From Actinotalea lenta (GTDB lineage Bacteria > Actinomycetota > Actinomycetes > Actinomycetales > Cellulomonadaceae): a stretch of 64,000 nucleotides of DNA. The notes under the pieces are model-generated. The model saw only the letters and a program-made list of their open reading frames with translations. It did not search any database and was not told where the DNA came from. Location of the stretch: contig NZ_JAUQYP010000002.1 of NCBI RefSeq assembly GCF_030586465.1, positions 128,279 through 192,278 of the forward strand, written 5' to 3'. The position numbers and the translations under genes are program-made. Shown piece by piece: positions 24,813 through 35,466 of this stretch (position 1 is the stretch's first letter; each line of letters starts with the position of its first letter).

Positions 24813-26300
24813 ATGGCCGCGCACACCGATCGACCCCCGGCGGCGGACGGCGCCAAGACCCGCCCCGCTTTCCGCATGTTCGACATGGTGCTGTTCTCGG
24901 TGGCAGCGATGCTGCTGCTGTCCCAGCTCACGCTGACCGCCTCGGTGGGTCCCTCGGCGATCTTCTGGACCGTCGCGATCATCATCGTGTTCTTCGTGCC
25001 GTACGGCCTGGTCACGGCCGAGCTCGGGTCGGCCTACCCCGACGCCGGCGGCATCTACGCGTGGGTCGTGCGAGCCTTCGGCAACCGGTGGGGCAGCCGG
25101 GTGTCGTGGTGGTACTGGGTCAACGTCGGTCTGTGGGTGCCCAGCGTGTACCTGATGTTCTCCGGCGCCATCTCGTCGATGTTCTTCGACGGGGAGCTCA
25201 ACTTCTGGATCCAGGTCGCGATCACGGTCGTGCTCATCTGGGTCAACTACTGGGTGAACGCGCGCAGCCTGGAGACCGGCACGTGGGTGTCGAACCTCGG
25301 CGCCGGCATCACCCTCGCGGTGATCGCCGCCCTCGCCGTCGCGGGCGGCATGTACGCCTCGGCGCACGGCTCGGCGACCGAGTGGTCGTTCTCCGCGCTC
25401 CTCCCGACCGACGCGCTGCCGGCCCTCGCGCTCGCGCTGCCGATCATCATCTACAACTTCCTCGGCTTCGAGCTGATGTCCTCGGCCTCGACCCAGATGG
25501 AGAACCCGCGACGCGACGTGCCGCGGACCATCCTGGTCGCCGGCGCCCTGATCGGCGGCTTCTACCTGATCGCGACCATCGGCATGCAGCTGATCTTCCC
25601 CGCCGAGGAGATCTCCGAGACCACGGGCCTGCTCGACGCGCTGCAGCGCGGCTTCGGCGACTCGGGGGCCGCGCACGTCGTGGTGACCGTGCTCGGCATC
25701 GGCGCACTGTTCTGCTTCTTCGCGAGCCTCGTGCCCTGGACCATCGGGGCCAACCTCGCGGCCGCGGAGTCGGCCCAGCACGGTGACCTGCCCAAGGTCT
25801 TCGCCCGCAAGCACCCGGTGCGGGGCACGCCCACCGGTGCAGCGATGCTGACCTCGGTGGTCGGCACCGTGTTCACGGTGGGCTACGCCGCGCTCTTCTC
25901 CCTCACCGACGGCGCGATCGACGACGTGTTCTGGAACCTCTTCGCGTTCTCCTCGGTGATCTTCCTGCTGCCGTACATCGTGATGATGCTCGCGTTCGGC
26001 AGGCTGCGCCGCATCGACGCGGCGGCGACCCGTCCCTACCGCGTCCCCGGCGGCGCCGCGCTGACCCGGCTGATCACCTGGGTGCCGACCGTGCTGCTCG
26101 CGGCCGCCGCGGTGTTCTTCGTCTGGAACCCGTTCGACTTCTCATGGCCCGTGACGGGGTCGATCCTCATCGGCCTGGCGGTGACCGTCGTGCTCCAGGA
26201 GTGGTTCTGCTTCAAGTCGCCGCAGTGGGCCCGTGACCGGGCTCTCGAGCGCGGCGAGGACCCTGACGCCGAGCCACAGCTCGCCGACGCCTCCCTCTGA
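24813..26300 (+). CDS. APC-family amino acid/polyamine permease (probable agmatine transporter)
   Basis: A 495-residue APC-superfamily inner-membrane transporter with 12 predicted helices. Signatures include [10 protein letters not shown] in helix 1, [17 protein letters not shown] in helix 2, and [20 protein letters not shown] near residue 215. It is the first gene of the cluster with AguA, putrescine carbamoyltransferase and carbamate kinase, and sits behind two TetR operators. It most likely imports agmatine or exchanges it for putrescine, as in known agmatine deiminase clusters. AAAGGAG precedes the ATG. The family is certain; the substrate is inferred from context. Confidence 0.9.
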   Translation: MAAHTDRPPAADGAKTRPAFRMFDMVLFSVAAMLLLSQLTLTASVGPSAIFWTVAIIIVFFVPYGLVTAELGSAYPDAGGIYAWVVRAFGNRWGSRVSWWYWVNVGLWVPSVYLMFSGAISSMFFDGELNFWIQVAITVVLIWVNYWVNARSLETGTWVSNLGAGITLAVIAALAVAGGMYASAHGSATEWSFSALLPTDALPALALALPIIIYNFLGFELMSSASTQMENPRRDVPRTILVAGALIGGFYLIATIGMQLIFPAEEISETTGLLDALQRGFGDSGAAHVVVTVLGIGALFCFFASLVPWTIGANLAAAESAQHGDLPKVFARKHPVRGTPTGAAMLTSVVGTVFTVGYAALFSLTDGAIDDVFWNLFAFSSVIFLLPYIVMMLAFGRLRRIDAAATRPYRVPGGAALTRLITWVPTVLLAAAAVFFVWNPFDFSWPVTGSILIGLAVTVVLQEWFCFKSPQWARDRALERGEDPDAEPQLADASL

Positions 26301-26311
26301 AAGGTCGCACG

Positions 26312-27409
26312 ATGACCCGCACCCTCGGCTCCACCCCGCTCGCCGACGGCTACCGCATGCCGGCCGAGTGGGCCCACCACAGCGGCTGCTGGCTGGTCTG
26401 GCCCGAACGGCCGGACAACTGGCGGCTCGGCGCCAAGCCCGCGCAGGCAGCGTTCACGACGGTCGCCGAGGCGATCGCCCAGGGCGAGCCGGTGACCGTC
26501 GCGGTCTCCGCCCGGCAGTACGACAACGCCCGCAGCCAGCTGCCCGAGCATGTCCGGGTGGTCGAGATGTCCAACGACGACTCGTGGATGCGCGACATCG
26601 GCCCCACGTTCGTCGTGGACGGCGCCGGAGACGTGCGCGGCGTCGACTGGGACTTCAACGCCTGGGGCGGCCTGGTCGACGGGCTGTACTTCCCGTGGGC
26701 GGCCGACGACGCCGTCGCGCGCAAGGTCTGCGAGATCGAGGGCCGTGACCGCTACAAGGCGCCGCTGGTGCTGGAGGGCGGCTCGATCGACGTCGATGGC
26801 GAGGGCACGGTCCTGGTCACCGAGGAGTGCCTGCTGTCCGAGGGCCGCAACCCCGACCTGAGCCGCGAGGAGATCGAGCAGCACCTGCGCGACTACCTAG
26901 GCGTCGAGGTCGTGGTGTGGCTGCCGTACGGCGTCTACCTCGACGAGACCAACGGCCACGTGGACAACTTCTGCCGCTTCGCGCGACCCGGCACCGTGAT
27001 GCTCACCTGGACCGACGACGAGACCGACCCGCAGTACGAGCGGTCGGCCGCGGCGCTGAAGGTCCTCGAGACGTCGACCGACGCGCGCGGGCGCACCTTC
27101 GACGTCGTGAAGATCCACCAGCCGGGGCCGATCCACATCACCGCCGAGGAGGCCGCCGGCGTGGACTCGGTCGAGGGCACGCTCCCGCGCGAGGCGGGGG
27201 ACCGGCTCGCGGGCTCGTACGTCAACTCCTACCTCGGCAACGACGTGGTCGTGCTGCCGGTGTTCGACGACCCGCACGACGACGCCGCGGTGGCCGCCTA
27301 CACCGAGCTGTTCGCTCCGCGCCGGGTGGTGACCGTCCCCGGGCGGGAGATCCTGCTCGGCGGCGGCAACGTGCACTGCATCACCCAGCAGGTGCCCTCC
27401 GGGCACTGA
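26312..27409 (+). CDS. aguA: Agmatine deiminase AguA
   Basis: A 365-residue agmatine deiminase (guanidino-modifying fold) that hydrolyses agmatine to N-carbamoylputrescine and ammonia in the cytoplasm. The family signatures [34 protein letters not shown] and the catalytic-cysteine motif [12 protein letters not shown] (Cys about 356) are all present. Length is normal. The start is 11 nt after the permease stop. The product is the substrate of the next gene. Confidence 0.97.
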   Translation: MTRTLGSTPLADGYRMPAEWAHHSGCWLVWPERPDNWRLGAKPAQAAFTTVAEAIAQGEPVTVAVSARQYDNARSQLPEHVRVVEMSNDDSWMRDIGPTFVVDGAGDVRGVDWDFNAWGGLVDGLYFPWAADDAVARKVCEIEGRDRYKAPLVLEGGSIDVDGEGTVLVTEECLLSEGRNPDLSREEIEQHLRDYLGVEVVVWLPYGVYLDETNGHVDNFCRFARPGTVMLTWTDDETDPQYERSAAALKVLETSTDARGRTFDVVKIHQPGPIHITAEEAAGVDSVEGTLPREAGDRLAGSYVNSYLGNDVVVLPVFDDPHDDAAVAAYTELFAPRRVVTVPGREILLGGGNVHCITQQVPSGH

Positions 27410-27415
27410 GCTCTC

Positions 27416-27450
27416 GCTGCGGCCCGGGTGCGACGGCCTCGGGCCGCAGC
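27416..27450 (+). terminator. Hairpin between aguA and ptcA
   Basis: GCTGCGGCCCG (27416-27426) pairs perfectly with CGGGCCGCAGC (27440-27450) around a 13-nt loop, 6 nt after the aguA stop. Inside an otherwise tight operon it may act as a partial terminator or an mRNA-end stabiliser that sets the ratio of AguA to the later enzymes. Confidence 0.6.
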
Positions 27451-27545
27451 GCCCCACACCCATCGGCCGGGCGCCCGACGCGCCCGACCGCAGCCCGTTC
27501 TGCCCGGCAGCGGGCCGGACCGACCCACGAAGCAGGAGATCGACC

Positions 27546-28553
27546 ATGGCCGTCCGCCACTTCATCGACACCACCGAGCTCACCAAGGACGAGGTCCTCG
27601 ACATCGTCAGGCTCGGCCTGAGCCTCAAGCGGTGCGTGCAGGTGGGGTACTACCCGCCGCTGCTCGCCGGCAAGACCCTCGGGATGATCTTCGAGCAGTC
27701 CTCGACCCGCACCCGGGTGTCCTTCGAGACCGCGATGACCCAGCTCGGCGGCCACGCGCAGTACCTCGCCCCCGGGCAGATCCAGCTGGGCGGCCACGAG
27801 ACCATGGAGGACACTGCACGTGTGCTGTCCCGGCTCGTCGACGTGATCATGGCGCGCGTCGCCCGGCACCGGACGGTCGTGGGCCTCGCGGCGCACGCCA
27901 CCGTCCCGGTGCTCAACGGCATGTCGGACTACAACCACCCCACGCAGGAGATCGGCGACCTCATCACGATGGTCGAGCACCTGCCGGCCGGCAAGCGCCT
28001 GGAGGACTGCACGGTCGTGTTCGTCGGCGACGCCACCCAGGTGTGCGCCTCGCTCATGATGATCACCACCAAGGTCGGGATGGACTTCGTCCAGTACGGC
28101 CCGCGGGGCTTCCAGCTCAAGCCGGAGATGCAGGAGATCGGGCGGCGCAACGCGGCCGCGTCCGGCGGCTCGGTCACCGTCACGGACGACCCGGCCGTGA
28201 TCGAGGGCGCGGACTTCGTCTACACCGACGTCTGGTACGGCGACTACGAGGCCGAGCTCGGCGAGGCCGAGCGGCTCGCGGTCTTCATGCCGACCTACCA
28301 GGTCGACGCCGCGATGATGGCCAAGGCCGGTCCGGGCGCGCGGTTCATGCACTGCCTGCCGGCGACCCGCGGCGAGGAGGTCACCGACGAGGTGCTCGAC
28401 TCGGCGGCGTCGATCGCGTTCGAGGAGGCCGGCAACCGCCTGACCGCCCAGCGCGCGCTCCTGGTGTACTTCCTGCGGCCCGAGCCGGCGGACCCGCACA
28501 AGGTCGCCGCCGCCAAGGCCGAGCTCGACGGCGTGCTCGCCGGGATCCTCTGA
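27546..28553 (+). CDS. ptcA: Putrescine carbamoyltransferase
   Basis: A 335-residue transcarbamylase of the ornithine/aspartate carbamoyltransferase fold. The carbamoyl-phosphate loop SSTRTRVSF is at about residue 54, HPTQEIGD near 137, and [12 protein letters not shown] near 275. Features that favour putrescine over ornithine are the context between agmatine deiminase and carbamate kinase, the [15 protein letters not shown] stretch, and the extended C-terminal helix. The reaction is phosphorolysis of N-carbamoylputrescine to putrescine and carbamoyl phosphate. AGGAG precedes the ATG. Confidence 0.93.
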   Translation: MAVRHFIDTTELTKDEVLDIVRLGLSLKRCVQVGYYPPLLAGKTLGMIFEQSSTRTRVSFETAMTQLGGHAQYLAPGQIQLGGHETMEDTARVLSRLVDVIMARVARHRTVVGLAAHATVPVLNGMSDYNHPTQEIGDLITMVEHLPAGKRLEDCTVVFVGDATQVCASLMMITTKVGMDFVQYGPRGFQLKPEMQEIGRRNAAASGGSVTVTDDPAVIEGADFVYTDVWYGDYEAELGEAERLAVFMPTYQVDAAMMAKAGPGARFMHCLPATRGEEVTDEVLDSAASIAFEEAGNRLTAQRALLVYFLRPEPADPHKVAAAKAELDGVLAGIL

Positions 28554-28562
28554 GAGGCCCCG

Positions 28563-29549
28563 ATGTCCCGCATCGTCATCGCGCTCGGGGGCAACGCCCT
28601 GGGTGACACCCCGGCGGAGCAGCGCGAGCGCATCGACGGCGCCGCCCCGGCGCTCGTGGGGCTGATCGCCCAGGGGCACGAGATCATCGTCTCGCACGGC
28701 AACGGGCCGCAGGTCGGCGCCATCCACCTTGCGTTCGACGTCGCCTCGAGCAGCACCGACCGCGTGCCGAGCATGCCGCTGCCGGAGTGCACGGCCATGA
28801 GCCAGGGCTACATCGGCTACCACCTGCAGCAGGGCATCCTCGCCGAGCTGCGCCGGGTGGGCATGCCGTGGCACGTCGCCACCGTCGTCACGCAGGTCGA
28901 GGTCGACCCGCACGACCCGGCGTTCGACCGGCCCTCCAAGCCGATCGGCGGGTTCTACGACGAGCCGACCGCGCGCGAGCTCATGGCACGCGACCCGCAG
29001 CTGCGGATGGTCGAGGACGCCGGGCGCGGCTGGCGCGTCGTGGTGCCCTCGCCGCAGCCGGTCGACATCGTCGAGCGGGACTCGATCCTCAACCTGCTCG
29101 ACCACGAGTTCGTCGTGATCGCGTGCGGCGGTGGGGGAGTGCCGGTCGTGCGCGGTGCGGACGGTTCGCTGCAGGGCGTGCCCGCGGTGATCGACAAGGA
29201 CTTCGCATCCGCGGCGCTCGCCGAGGCGGTCGGGGCCGACTACCTCTTCATCCTCACCGCGGTCGACCGGGTCGCGATCGGGTTCGGCACCCCGGACCAG
29301 CGCGACCTGGACGAGCTGGACCTGGCCACCGCGCAGCGGTACGTCGACGAGGGTCAGTTCGGCGCCGGGTCGATGCTGCCCAAGGTGCAGGCCGCGATGC
29401 GGTTCGCGGCCAGCGGGCCTGGGCGGCGGGCCGTGATCTGCTCGCTCGACAAGGCCCCGCTCGCGATGCAAGGGCTCAGCGGCACCGTGGTGCGAGGGGT
29501 CGAGGTACCCGCAGCCGCGCTGCGGTTCAAGGTCGCCTCCCCCCACTGA
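28563..29549 (+). CDS. Carbamate kinase
   Basis: A 328-residue amino-acid-kinase-fold enzyme. It transfers the phosphate of carbamoyl phosphate to ADP, giving ATP, CO2 and ammonia, and is the energy-yielding last step of the agmatine pathway. Motifs: RIVIALGGNALGD at the N-terminus, SHGNGPQVG, VVIACGGGGVPV, and FGAGSMLPKVQAA near residue 260. It starts 9 nt after the carbamoyltransferase stop, ending the operon. Equivalent to ArcC or AguC; normal length. Confidence 0.95.
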   Translation: MSRIVIALGGNALGDTPAEQRERIDGAAPALVGLIAQGHEIIVSHGNGPQVGAIHLAFDVASSSTDRVPSMPLPECTAMSQGYIGYHLQQGILAELRRVGMPWHVATVVTQVEVDPHDPAFDRPSKPIGGFYDEPTARELMARDPQLRMVEDAGRGWRVVVPSPQPVDIVERDSILNLLDHEFVVIACGGGGVPVVRGADGSLQGVPAVIDKDFASAALAEAVGADYLFILTAVDRVAIGFGTPDQRDLDELDLATAQRYVDEGQFGAGSMLPKVQAAMRFAASGPGRRAVICSLDKAPLAMQGLSGTVVRGVEVPAAALRFKVASPH

Positions 29550-29606
29550 TCCGGCCGTGGTCGCACGACGCGGGGCACACGCCTAGCCTGGGGGTGGAGG
29601 AATCCG

Positions 29607-31094
29607 ATGTCCGACCACCCGCCCACCATCGCCGACGGCCCGCAGCTGATCGCCTACGCCGACCGGCTGGGCGGTGACCTGGCCGGGCTGCGGGAGCTGC
29701 TCGACGGGCCGCTCGCCGGGGCGTTCGACGGGGTGCACGTCCTACCGTTCTTCGACCCCTACGACGGGGCGGACGCGGGCTTCGATCCCAGGGACCACAC
29801 CACGGTCGACCCGCGCCTCGGGGACTGGGACGCCGTCCGCCGGCTCAGCGAGGGCCGCCTCGTGATGGCCGACGTCATCGTCAACCACGTCTCGGCGGAC
29901 TCGCCCCGGTTCGCCGACGTGCGCGAACGGGGCGACGCCTCGCCCTGGGCGCCGATGTTCCTCACCCTGTCCTCGGTGTTCCCCGAGGGCGCGACCGAGG
30001 AGGACCTGGCGGGGATCTACCGGCCACGGCCGGGCCTGCCGTTCACCCTGATGACGCTCGGCGGCCGGCGCCGGCTCGTGTGGACCACGTTCACCTCGGA
30101 GCAGATCGACCTGGACCTGCGCCAGCCCCAGGCCTGGGACTACGTGGCGTCGGTCATCGACACCATGACGCGCGCCGGTGTCCGGCTGCTCCGGCTGGAT
30201 GCCGTGGGGTACACGGGCAAGGAGCCCGGGACCTCGTGCTTCATGACGCCGTCCACCTACGCGCTGACCGACCGGATCGCCCGGTACGCGCACGAGCGGG
30301 ACGCGCGCGTCCTGGTCGAGGTGCACGGGCACTACCTGCAGCAGGTGGAGATCGCGCAGGCCGTGGACCTGGTCTACGACTTCGCACTGCCACCGATCGT
30401 GCTGCACGCCCTGACCGCGGGTGACCTCGCCCCGCTCGAGCGGTGGCTCGCGGTCCGACCGTCGAACACCGTGACGGTGCTGGACACGCACGACGGGATC
30501 GGCGTGGTCGACGTCGGGGAGAGCGACCTGCGGCCCGGTGAGCCCGGTCTGCTCGCACCCGCGCAGATCGACGCGCTCGTCGAACGCATCCACGCGAACA
30601 GCGAGGGGACGAGCCGGCGGGCCACCGGTGCCGCCGCGTCGAACCTCGACCTGTACCAGGTGAACTGCACGTTCTACGACGCGCTGGGCGGCGACGACCG
30701 GCGCTTCCTGCTGGCCCGGCTGATCCAGCTGTTCGTCCCCGGGATCCCGCAGGTGTACTACGTGGGGCTGCTGGCGGGGAACAACGACATGGACCTGCTG
30801 GCGGCGACCGGCGTGGGGCGCGACGTCAACCGGCACCGCTACGTCGCCGGCGAGGTGGAGGAGGCGCTCGAGCGCCCGGTGGTCCGGGCCCAGCTCGAGG
30901 CCTTGCGGCTGCGCCGGACGCACCCGGCGTTCGGCGGCGAGTGCCGGTGGGTCACGGACGGCACCCGAGGGACCGCGACGTGGCGCGCGGGAACCGGGTC
31001 CGTCGAGCTCTCGTTCGACGTCTCGGACGCGACCTTCCAGGTCCGGGAGGGTGACCGGGTGCTGATGAGCGACGTGTCGCCCGCGGAGGCCTGA
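29607..31094 (+). CDS. Sucrose phosphorylase (GH13_18)
   Basis: A 495-residue GH13 enzyme closely resembling Bifidobacterium sucrose phosphorylase throughout. Shared stretches include DGVHVLPFF, DGADAGFDP, NHVSADSPRF, TEEDLAGIYRPRPGLPF and ATGAAASNLDLYQVN. Catalytic residues are visible: nucleophile Asp about 198 (LRLDAVGY), acid/base Glu about 238 (VEVHGHY) and stabilising Asp about 293 (LDTHDGIG). It converts sucrose and phosphate to glucose-1-phosphate and fructose in the cytoplasm. GGAGG lies 6 nt before the ATG and TAGCCT (29584-29589) is a plausible -10. It stands alone between the agmatine operon and the nSTAND gene. Confidence 0.93.
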   Translation: MSDHPPTIADGPQLIAYADRLGGDLAGLRELLDGPLAGAFDGVHVLPFFDPYDGADAGFDPRDHTTVDPRLGDWDAVRRLSEGRLVMADVIVNHVSADSPRFADVRERGDASPWAPMFLTLSSVFPEGATEEDLAGIYRPRPGLPFTLMTLGGRRRLVWTTFTSEQIDLDLRQPQAWDYVASVIDTMTRAGVRLLRLDAVGYTGKEPGTSCFMTPSTYALTDRIARYAHERDARVLVEVHGHYLQQVEIAQAVDLVYDFALPPIVLHALTAGDLAPLERWLAVRPSNTVTVLDTHDGIGVVDVGESDLRPGEPGLLAPAQIDALVERIHANSEGTSRRATGAAASNLDLYQVNCTFYDALGGDDRRFLLARLIQLFVPGIPQVYYVGLLAGNNDMDLLAATGVGRDVNRHRYVAGEVEEALERPVVRAQLEALRLRRTHPAFGGECRWVTDGTRGTATWRAGTGSVELSFDVSDATFQVREGDRVLMSDVSPAEA

Positions 31095-31207
31095 CCGGTT
31101 GCCGCGCACCGGAGACCGTCCTGCGTCGGCCCCGTTCGATACCGTGTGCGACCAACGGCGGGGCTGGGGCACCTCGCCGCGCAGGCACGCCGGCGGAGGG
31201 GGGAGCC

Positions 31208-34200
31208 GTGGCCGAGTCGACCATCCGGACCGAGGAGATCGCGACCCGGGAGGACCTGGCCCGGGCCCTGACCGCCGTCCGCGAGTCGCGCGGCATGACC
31301 GTGCGGGAGGTCGCCGCCGCTGCGCACACGCCGGCAGCGACCGTCGGCGGCTACCTCACGGGCCGGCACCTGCCGCCGTTGGCGGCGATGGACTCGTTCA
31401 GGCGTGTCCTGGACGCGCTCGGCGTCGCGCCGCAGGAGCAGGAGGCCTGGGCCGACGTCGTCGGCCGGCTGCGGCGCGCGCCCGGTCGGCGCCCCGCGAA
31501 CAGCCCGGCGCCGTACCGCGGCCTGGTCCCCTACGAGCCCGAGGACGCGGCGGTGTTCGTCGGCAGGGAGGCTCTCACGGCCTCGCTGCTCGGGCGTGTG
31601 GTCGAGGCTCGCCGACCCGTCGTGGTGCTGGGGCCGTCCGGGTGCGGGAAGTCGTCCCTGCTCCGCGCCGGGCTGGTCGCCGAGCTCCGCGGCGCGGGGT
31701 ACACGGCCGTCGTGGTGACGCCGACCGGTCTGCGGGAGGAGGCCCGCGAGCTGCCCACGGGTGCCGTGCTCGTCGTGGACCAGCTCGAGGAGGCGTTCGG
31801 GACGGGCCGCGGGCACCCGCAGGAGCTCGTCGAGGAGCTCGCCCGGGCCGCCGAGCGCGGCGTGCGCGTCGTCGTCGCCCTGCGGGCCGACTTCTTCGAC
31901 CGCGCCCTCGAGGTCGAGCCGATGCCGGGTTGGCTGGCACACGGTCCGGTGATCGTCGAGCCCCTGACCGCCGCCGACCTGCGCAGGGTCGTGCTCGAGC
32001 CAGCGCGGGCCATGGGGATCGAGGTCGAGGAGGCCCTCGTCGACGTGCTCCTGGCGGAGGCGACCGCCGGGATCGCGGCCGGCCGGTTCCTGGACGCGGG
32101 AGCGCTGCCGCTGGTCTCGCACGCGCTGTACGTCACCTGGGCGACGTCGCCCGGCCACCGCCTGACCCTCGCGCACTACCGCGAGGCGGGCGGGTTCTCC
32201 GGGGCGATCGCCAAGACGGCCGAGGACGTCTTCGCGGATCTCAGCCCGGCTCAGCAGGAGCTCGCACGCCGCATCCTGCTCCGCCTGGTCCAGGTGCGCG
32301 ACGGGGCCCCCGACACCCGCCGGGCTGCCGACCGCCGCGAGCTCGCGTCCCCCGACGCCATCGAGGTGCTGGACGCTTGCATCGCCGCCCGGCTCGTGAC
32401 CTCCGACCTCGGCCGCGTGCAGCTCGCCCATGAGGTGCTCCTCACGGCGTGGCCACGGCTGCAGGAGTGGCTGGAGGCGGACCGTGACCGGCTGCGCGTG
32501 CGCGGACGGCTCAGCGAGTCCGTCGAGCACTGGGTCGCCGCCGACCGGAACCCGGACCTGCTCTACCGGGGCTCCGCGCTGGACTCCGTGCAGGCCCTGA
32601 CCGCGACCGGTGACGACGTCCCCGAGCTCACCGAGCCCGAGCGCGCATTCGTGGCGGCGTCCCTGGAGGCCCGGCGCCTGCGGGAGGTCCGCAGGCGGCG
32701 CTCGGCCCGGCGCCTGCGTGTGCTGGCCGGCAGCCTCGCCATCGCCACCGTCGCGGTCGCGGCGCTCGCGGTCGTCGGATGGCTGCAGAACGCGACGTTG
32801 CACCGCGAGCGCGACCTCGCTGTCTCCCGCCAGCTCGCGGTCACGTCGCGGACCCTCGCCCAGACGGACCCGGCGACCGCCGCACAGGTGGCACTCGCCG
32901 CCCTGGACGCGACGAACTCCGTCGAGGCACGCTCCGCACTGCTGAGCGCGTCGGGGAGGACGCCGGTGGCCCGGCTCGCGCAGCTCGACGGCATCGTCAA
33001 CTCCCTCGCTGCGGGCCCGGGCGGCGGAGCGCTGGCCGTGGGGACGCAGAACCACACGGTCCAGCTGTGGTCCACCGCGGACCCCGCCCGGCGGTTGGCG
33101 GACCTGGTGGTGGGGGACCAGCCGATCTACGCCGTGACCTTCGCGGGCTCGGTGCTGCTGGCCGGGGGCGGCGACGGGGTGCTGCGCGCGTGGGACACGA
33201 GCGACCCGGGCGCCCCGAGAGCGATGAGGGTGCAGGGCGCGGACGTCGGCACCACGATCTACGGCCTCGCGGTGGACACCACTGATCGGCTGGTCGCGGC
33301 GGGCGTCAACGACGGGACCGTCCGCCTGTGGCGGCTGGCCGGCACGACCCTGCTGCCGCTGTCGACCATCGCCGCCTTCGACGGCACGGTCCAGAGCGTG
33401 GTCTTCGACGCATCGACGCTCATGGCTGCCGGCTCCGACGGGCTGCTGGGCCGGTGGGACGTCACCGACCCGACCTCGCCGGTGTCGCTCGGCGCACCCG
33501 TCACCGCGGCCGACGGTCACATCGCCTCGCTCGACGTGTCGCCGGACGGGACGACGGTCGCGGTCGGCTCGTGGGACCAGACGGTGCACCTGTGGGACGT
33601 GTCCGACCCCGCCTCCCCGGTTGCCGGTGCCACGCTGCGGGGCCCCGCGTCGTGGGTCAACGGCGTCCGGTTCAGCCCGGACGGGCGTGAGGTGGCGGCG
33701 GCGAGCTCGGACAAGCACCTGTGGACCTGGGACGTGTCGACGGGTGTCGCCACCCACGTGCTGCCCAGCCCGGCCCTGCAGATCGCGACGGCGTGGGCCC
33801 CGGACGGGTCCGAGCTGTACGGCGCCGGTGGTGACGGGGCGCTGAGTGCGTGGTCCTATCCCGGGCCCGCGTTGACCGGGCTGGGCTCCGTGGTCGCCCA
33901 GCCCACGACGGTCGGTGACGTGACCGTGACCGCGACCGCGGACGGCCTGCGGCTCTGGGACGTGTCCGACCCGGAGAACCCGAGGACGATCAGCCTGACC
34001 CCCGCCCCGGAAGGCGTCCGGCTGGACGGCGCCCTGGACGTGTCGCCCGAGCTCGGCCTCGTGGTTGCCGGCGACCGGGACGGGGCGCTGGTCGTCTGGG
34101 ACATCAGCGACCCGAGGGCGCCTGTGCTGCTCGGCACCCGGCACGCGCACACGTCCTGGGTGGAGACCGTGGACGTCGACCCGACGGGCACGCGAGTGGC

Positions 34201-34903
34201 GCTGTCCGACGACGACGGAACGGTCAGCCTGTGGGACCTCTCCTCGGGGCTGCCCGAGGCGCCCACCGCCGTCATCGACGCGGGCGGCATGGTGTACTCC
34301 GCGTACTTCTCACCGGACGGCAGGACGCTGGTCACCGCGATCCTCACGCTCGGGACCGTGCAGCTGTACGACGTCCGCGACCTCGCCGACCCGCGGCCGC
34401 TCGGGCCCGCGCTGACCGGCCCCGACGGCTACGTCTACCATGCGGTCTTCAGCCCCGACGGTCGCACGGTGGCCGCGAGCGGCAACGACGGCACGGTGTG
34501 GTTGTGGGACGTCACGGACCCCACCGCGCCGGTGCAGCTCGGCACGCCGCTGCGCTGGGGGGACGGCTACGCGATGGTGCTCGCGTTCTCGCCGGACGGC
34601 ACCCGGCTCGCCGGGGCGATGACGGACGGCACGCTCCGGCTCTGGGACGTGACCTCCCTGGAGCACCCCACGCGGTTCGCGACGCTGGAAGGTGGCACCG
34701 GCACGGTCTACGGGGTCGTCTACTCGCCGGACGGCTCGCACGTCAGCTCGGCCGGCTCGGACCGTACGGTGCGCATCTACGCCACGTCGCTCCGGGCGGC
34801 TTCGGCCGAGATCTGCAGGCAGGTGCGGCGCGGAGTCGCGATGACGCCCACGGAGTGGGAGCAGCTGGCCGGGGACCTGCCCCTCCCGCAGCTGTGCTCG
34901 TGA
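31208..34903 (+). CDS. HTH-nSTAND NTPase-WD40 membrane protein
   Basis: A 1231-residue multidomain protein. An XRE-like helix-turn-helix (about 14-70: LTAVRESRGMTVREVAAAAH) precedes an nSTAND1 NTPase with Walker A GPSGCGKSS (about 142-150) and Walker B VLVVDQLEE (about 186-194). A winged-helix/helical region follows, then one membrane segment (about 503-527). A C-terminal stretch from about 570 to 1190 holds roughly 13 WD40-like repeats (LWDVSDPASPV, SPDGRTVAASGNDGTVWLWD). The single membrane span would place the NTPase inside and the propeller(s) outside the cell. STAND proteins work as ligand-triggered switches; the trigger and output here are unknown. GTG start behind GGAGG. Confidence 0.88.
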   Translation: MAESTIRTEEIATREDLARALTAVRESRGMTVREVAAAAHTPAATVGGYLTGRHLPPLAAMDSFRRVLDALGVAPQEQEAWADVVGRLRRAPGRRPANSPAPYRGLVPYEPEDAAVFVGREALTASLLGRVVEARRPVVVLGPSGCGKSSLLRAGLVAELRGAGYTAVVVTPTGLREEARELPTGAVLVVDQLEEAFGTGRGHPQELVEELARAAERGVRVVVALRADFFDRALEVEPMPGWLAHGPVIVEPLTAADLRRVVLEPARAMGIEVEEALVDVLLAEATAGIAAGRFLDAGALPLVSHALYVTWATSPGHRLTLAHYREAGGFSGAIAKTAEDVFADLSPAQQELARRILLRLVQVRDGAPDTRRAADRRELASPDAIEVLDACIAARLVTSDLGRVQLAHEVLLTAWPRLQEWLEADRDRLRVRGRLSESVEHWVAADRNPDLLYRGSALDSVQALTATGDDVPELTEPERAFVAASLEARRLREVRRRRSARRLRVLAGSLAIATVAVAALAVVGWLQNATLHRERDLAVSRQLAVTSRTLAQTDPATAAQVALAALDATNSVEARSALLSASGRTPVARLAQLDGIVNSLAAGPGGGALAVGTQNHTVQLWSTADPARRLADLVVGDQPIYAVTFAGSVLLAGGGDGVLRAWDTSDPGAPRAMRVQGADVGTTIYGLAVDTTDRLVAAGVNDGTVRLWRLAGTTLLPLSTIAAFDGTVQSVVFDASTLMAAGSDGLLGRWDVTDPTSPVSLGAPVTAADGHIASLDVSPDGTTVAVGSWDQTVHLWDVSDPASPVAGATLRGPASWVNGVRFSPDGREVAAASSDKHLWTWDVSTGVATHVLPSPALQIATAWAPDGSELYGAGGDGALSAWSYPGPALTGLGSVVAQPTTVGDVTVTATADGLRLWDVSDPENPRTISLTPAPEGVRLDGALDVSPELGLVVAGDRDGALVVWDISDPRAPVLLGTRHAHTSWVETVDVDPTGTRVALSDDDGTVSLWDLSSGLPEAPTAVIDAGGMVYSAYFSPDGRTLVTAILTLGTVQLYDVRDLADPRPLGPALTGPDGYVYHAVFSPDGRTVAASGNDGTVWLWDVTDPTAPVQLGTPLRWGDGYAMVLAFSPDGTRLAGAMTDGTLRLWDVTSLEHPTRFATLEGGTGTVYGVVYSPDGSHVSSAGSDRTVRIYATSLRAASAEICRQVRRGVAMTPTEWEQLAGDLPLPQLCS

Positions 34904-34917
34904 CCCGCCGGAAGCCG

Positions 34918-35466
34918 TCAGCGGCCGGCGTCGGGCAGGCAGTAGCGCACGAAGGACCCGGAGACCTGGGCTGTCGGTGACGCCACGAACTCCTCGAGCG
35001 GCCTCGCCCTCGTCGAGCACACGGACGCCTGGTGGCGAGCGGAGACGACGGCGATGTCACGCGCGAGGAGCGCGCCCGCCGCGCCCGCCCTGAGGGTCAG
35101 GGTCACGGAACCGAAGTCGCGTCCGGCGGCGGCACGGAAGACCACGACGAGCGTGCTCGGGGTCAGCCAGCCCGCGCCGCGCTTGGCGTGCGTGCTCGTG
35201 ACCTGGTCGTAGGGGACGCAGACCAGACCCTCCGGCGTCCCCGGGTCCGGCGCGTGCCGCCACGGCACGAGCCCGGGCCGCGCTGCGCGGTGGGGCGGGC
35301 CCAGGACCGTGATCCCGACCCGACCCAGCCGCAGGGTGGCGGCGACGTCCGACGATCGCGGTCGCCCGCCGTCGGTGACCGTGACGCTGGTGACCCGCAC
35401 GGTCCGGACCGGGCCGTGCGGCGCTGACCCGCCGGCCCGCAGGTCGGCGTGCTCCTCGACACGCAT
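34918..35466 (-). CDS. Hypothetical protein
   Basis: A 182-residue protein that I do not recognise. It has no signal peptide or membrane segment and is predicted rich in beta strands. Noticeable stretches are VRTVRVTSVTVTDGGRP, LGRVGITVLGPPHRAA and FGSVTLTLRAGAAGALL. The open frame continues upstream but ATG 35466 follows GAAGGAG at 6 nt, so this start is firm. It converges with the nSTAND gene (14 bp between stops) and is divergent from the response regulator. Codon bias is normal for the window, which supports a real gene. Confidence 0.72.
   Translation of the reverse strand: MRVEEHADLRAGGSAPHGPVRTVRVTSVTVTDGGRPRSSDVAATLRLGRVGITVLGPPHRAARPGLVPWRHAPDPGTPEGLVCVPYDQVTSTHAKRGAGWLTPSTLVVVFRAAAGRDFGSVTLTLRAGAAGALLARDIAVVSARHQASVCSTRARPLEEFVASPTAQVSGSFVRYCLPDAGR

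Noticed and set aside
27416-27450. Hairpin after aguA as a full operon boundary
   Set aside because: A full stop here is unlikely: permease, AguA, carbamoyltransferase and carbamate kinase form one pathway, and I see no clear new promoter before 27546. Kept as a partial terminator.
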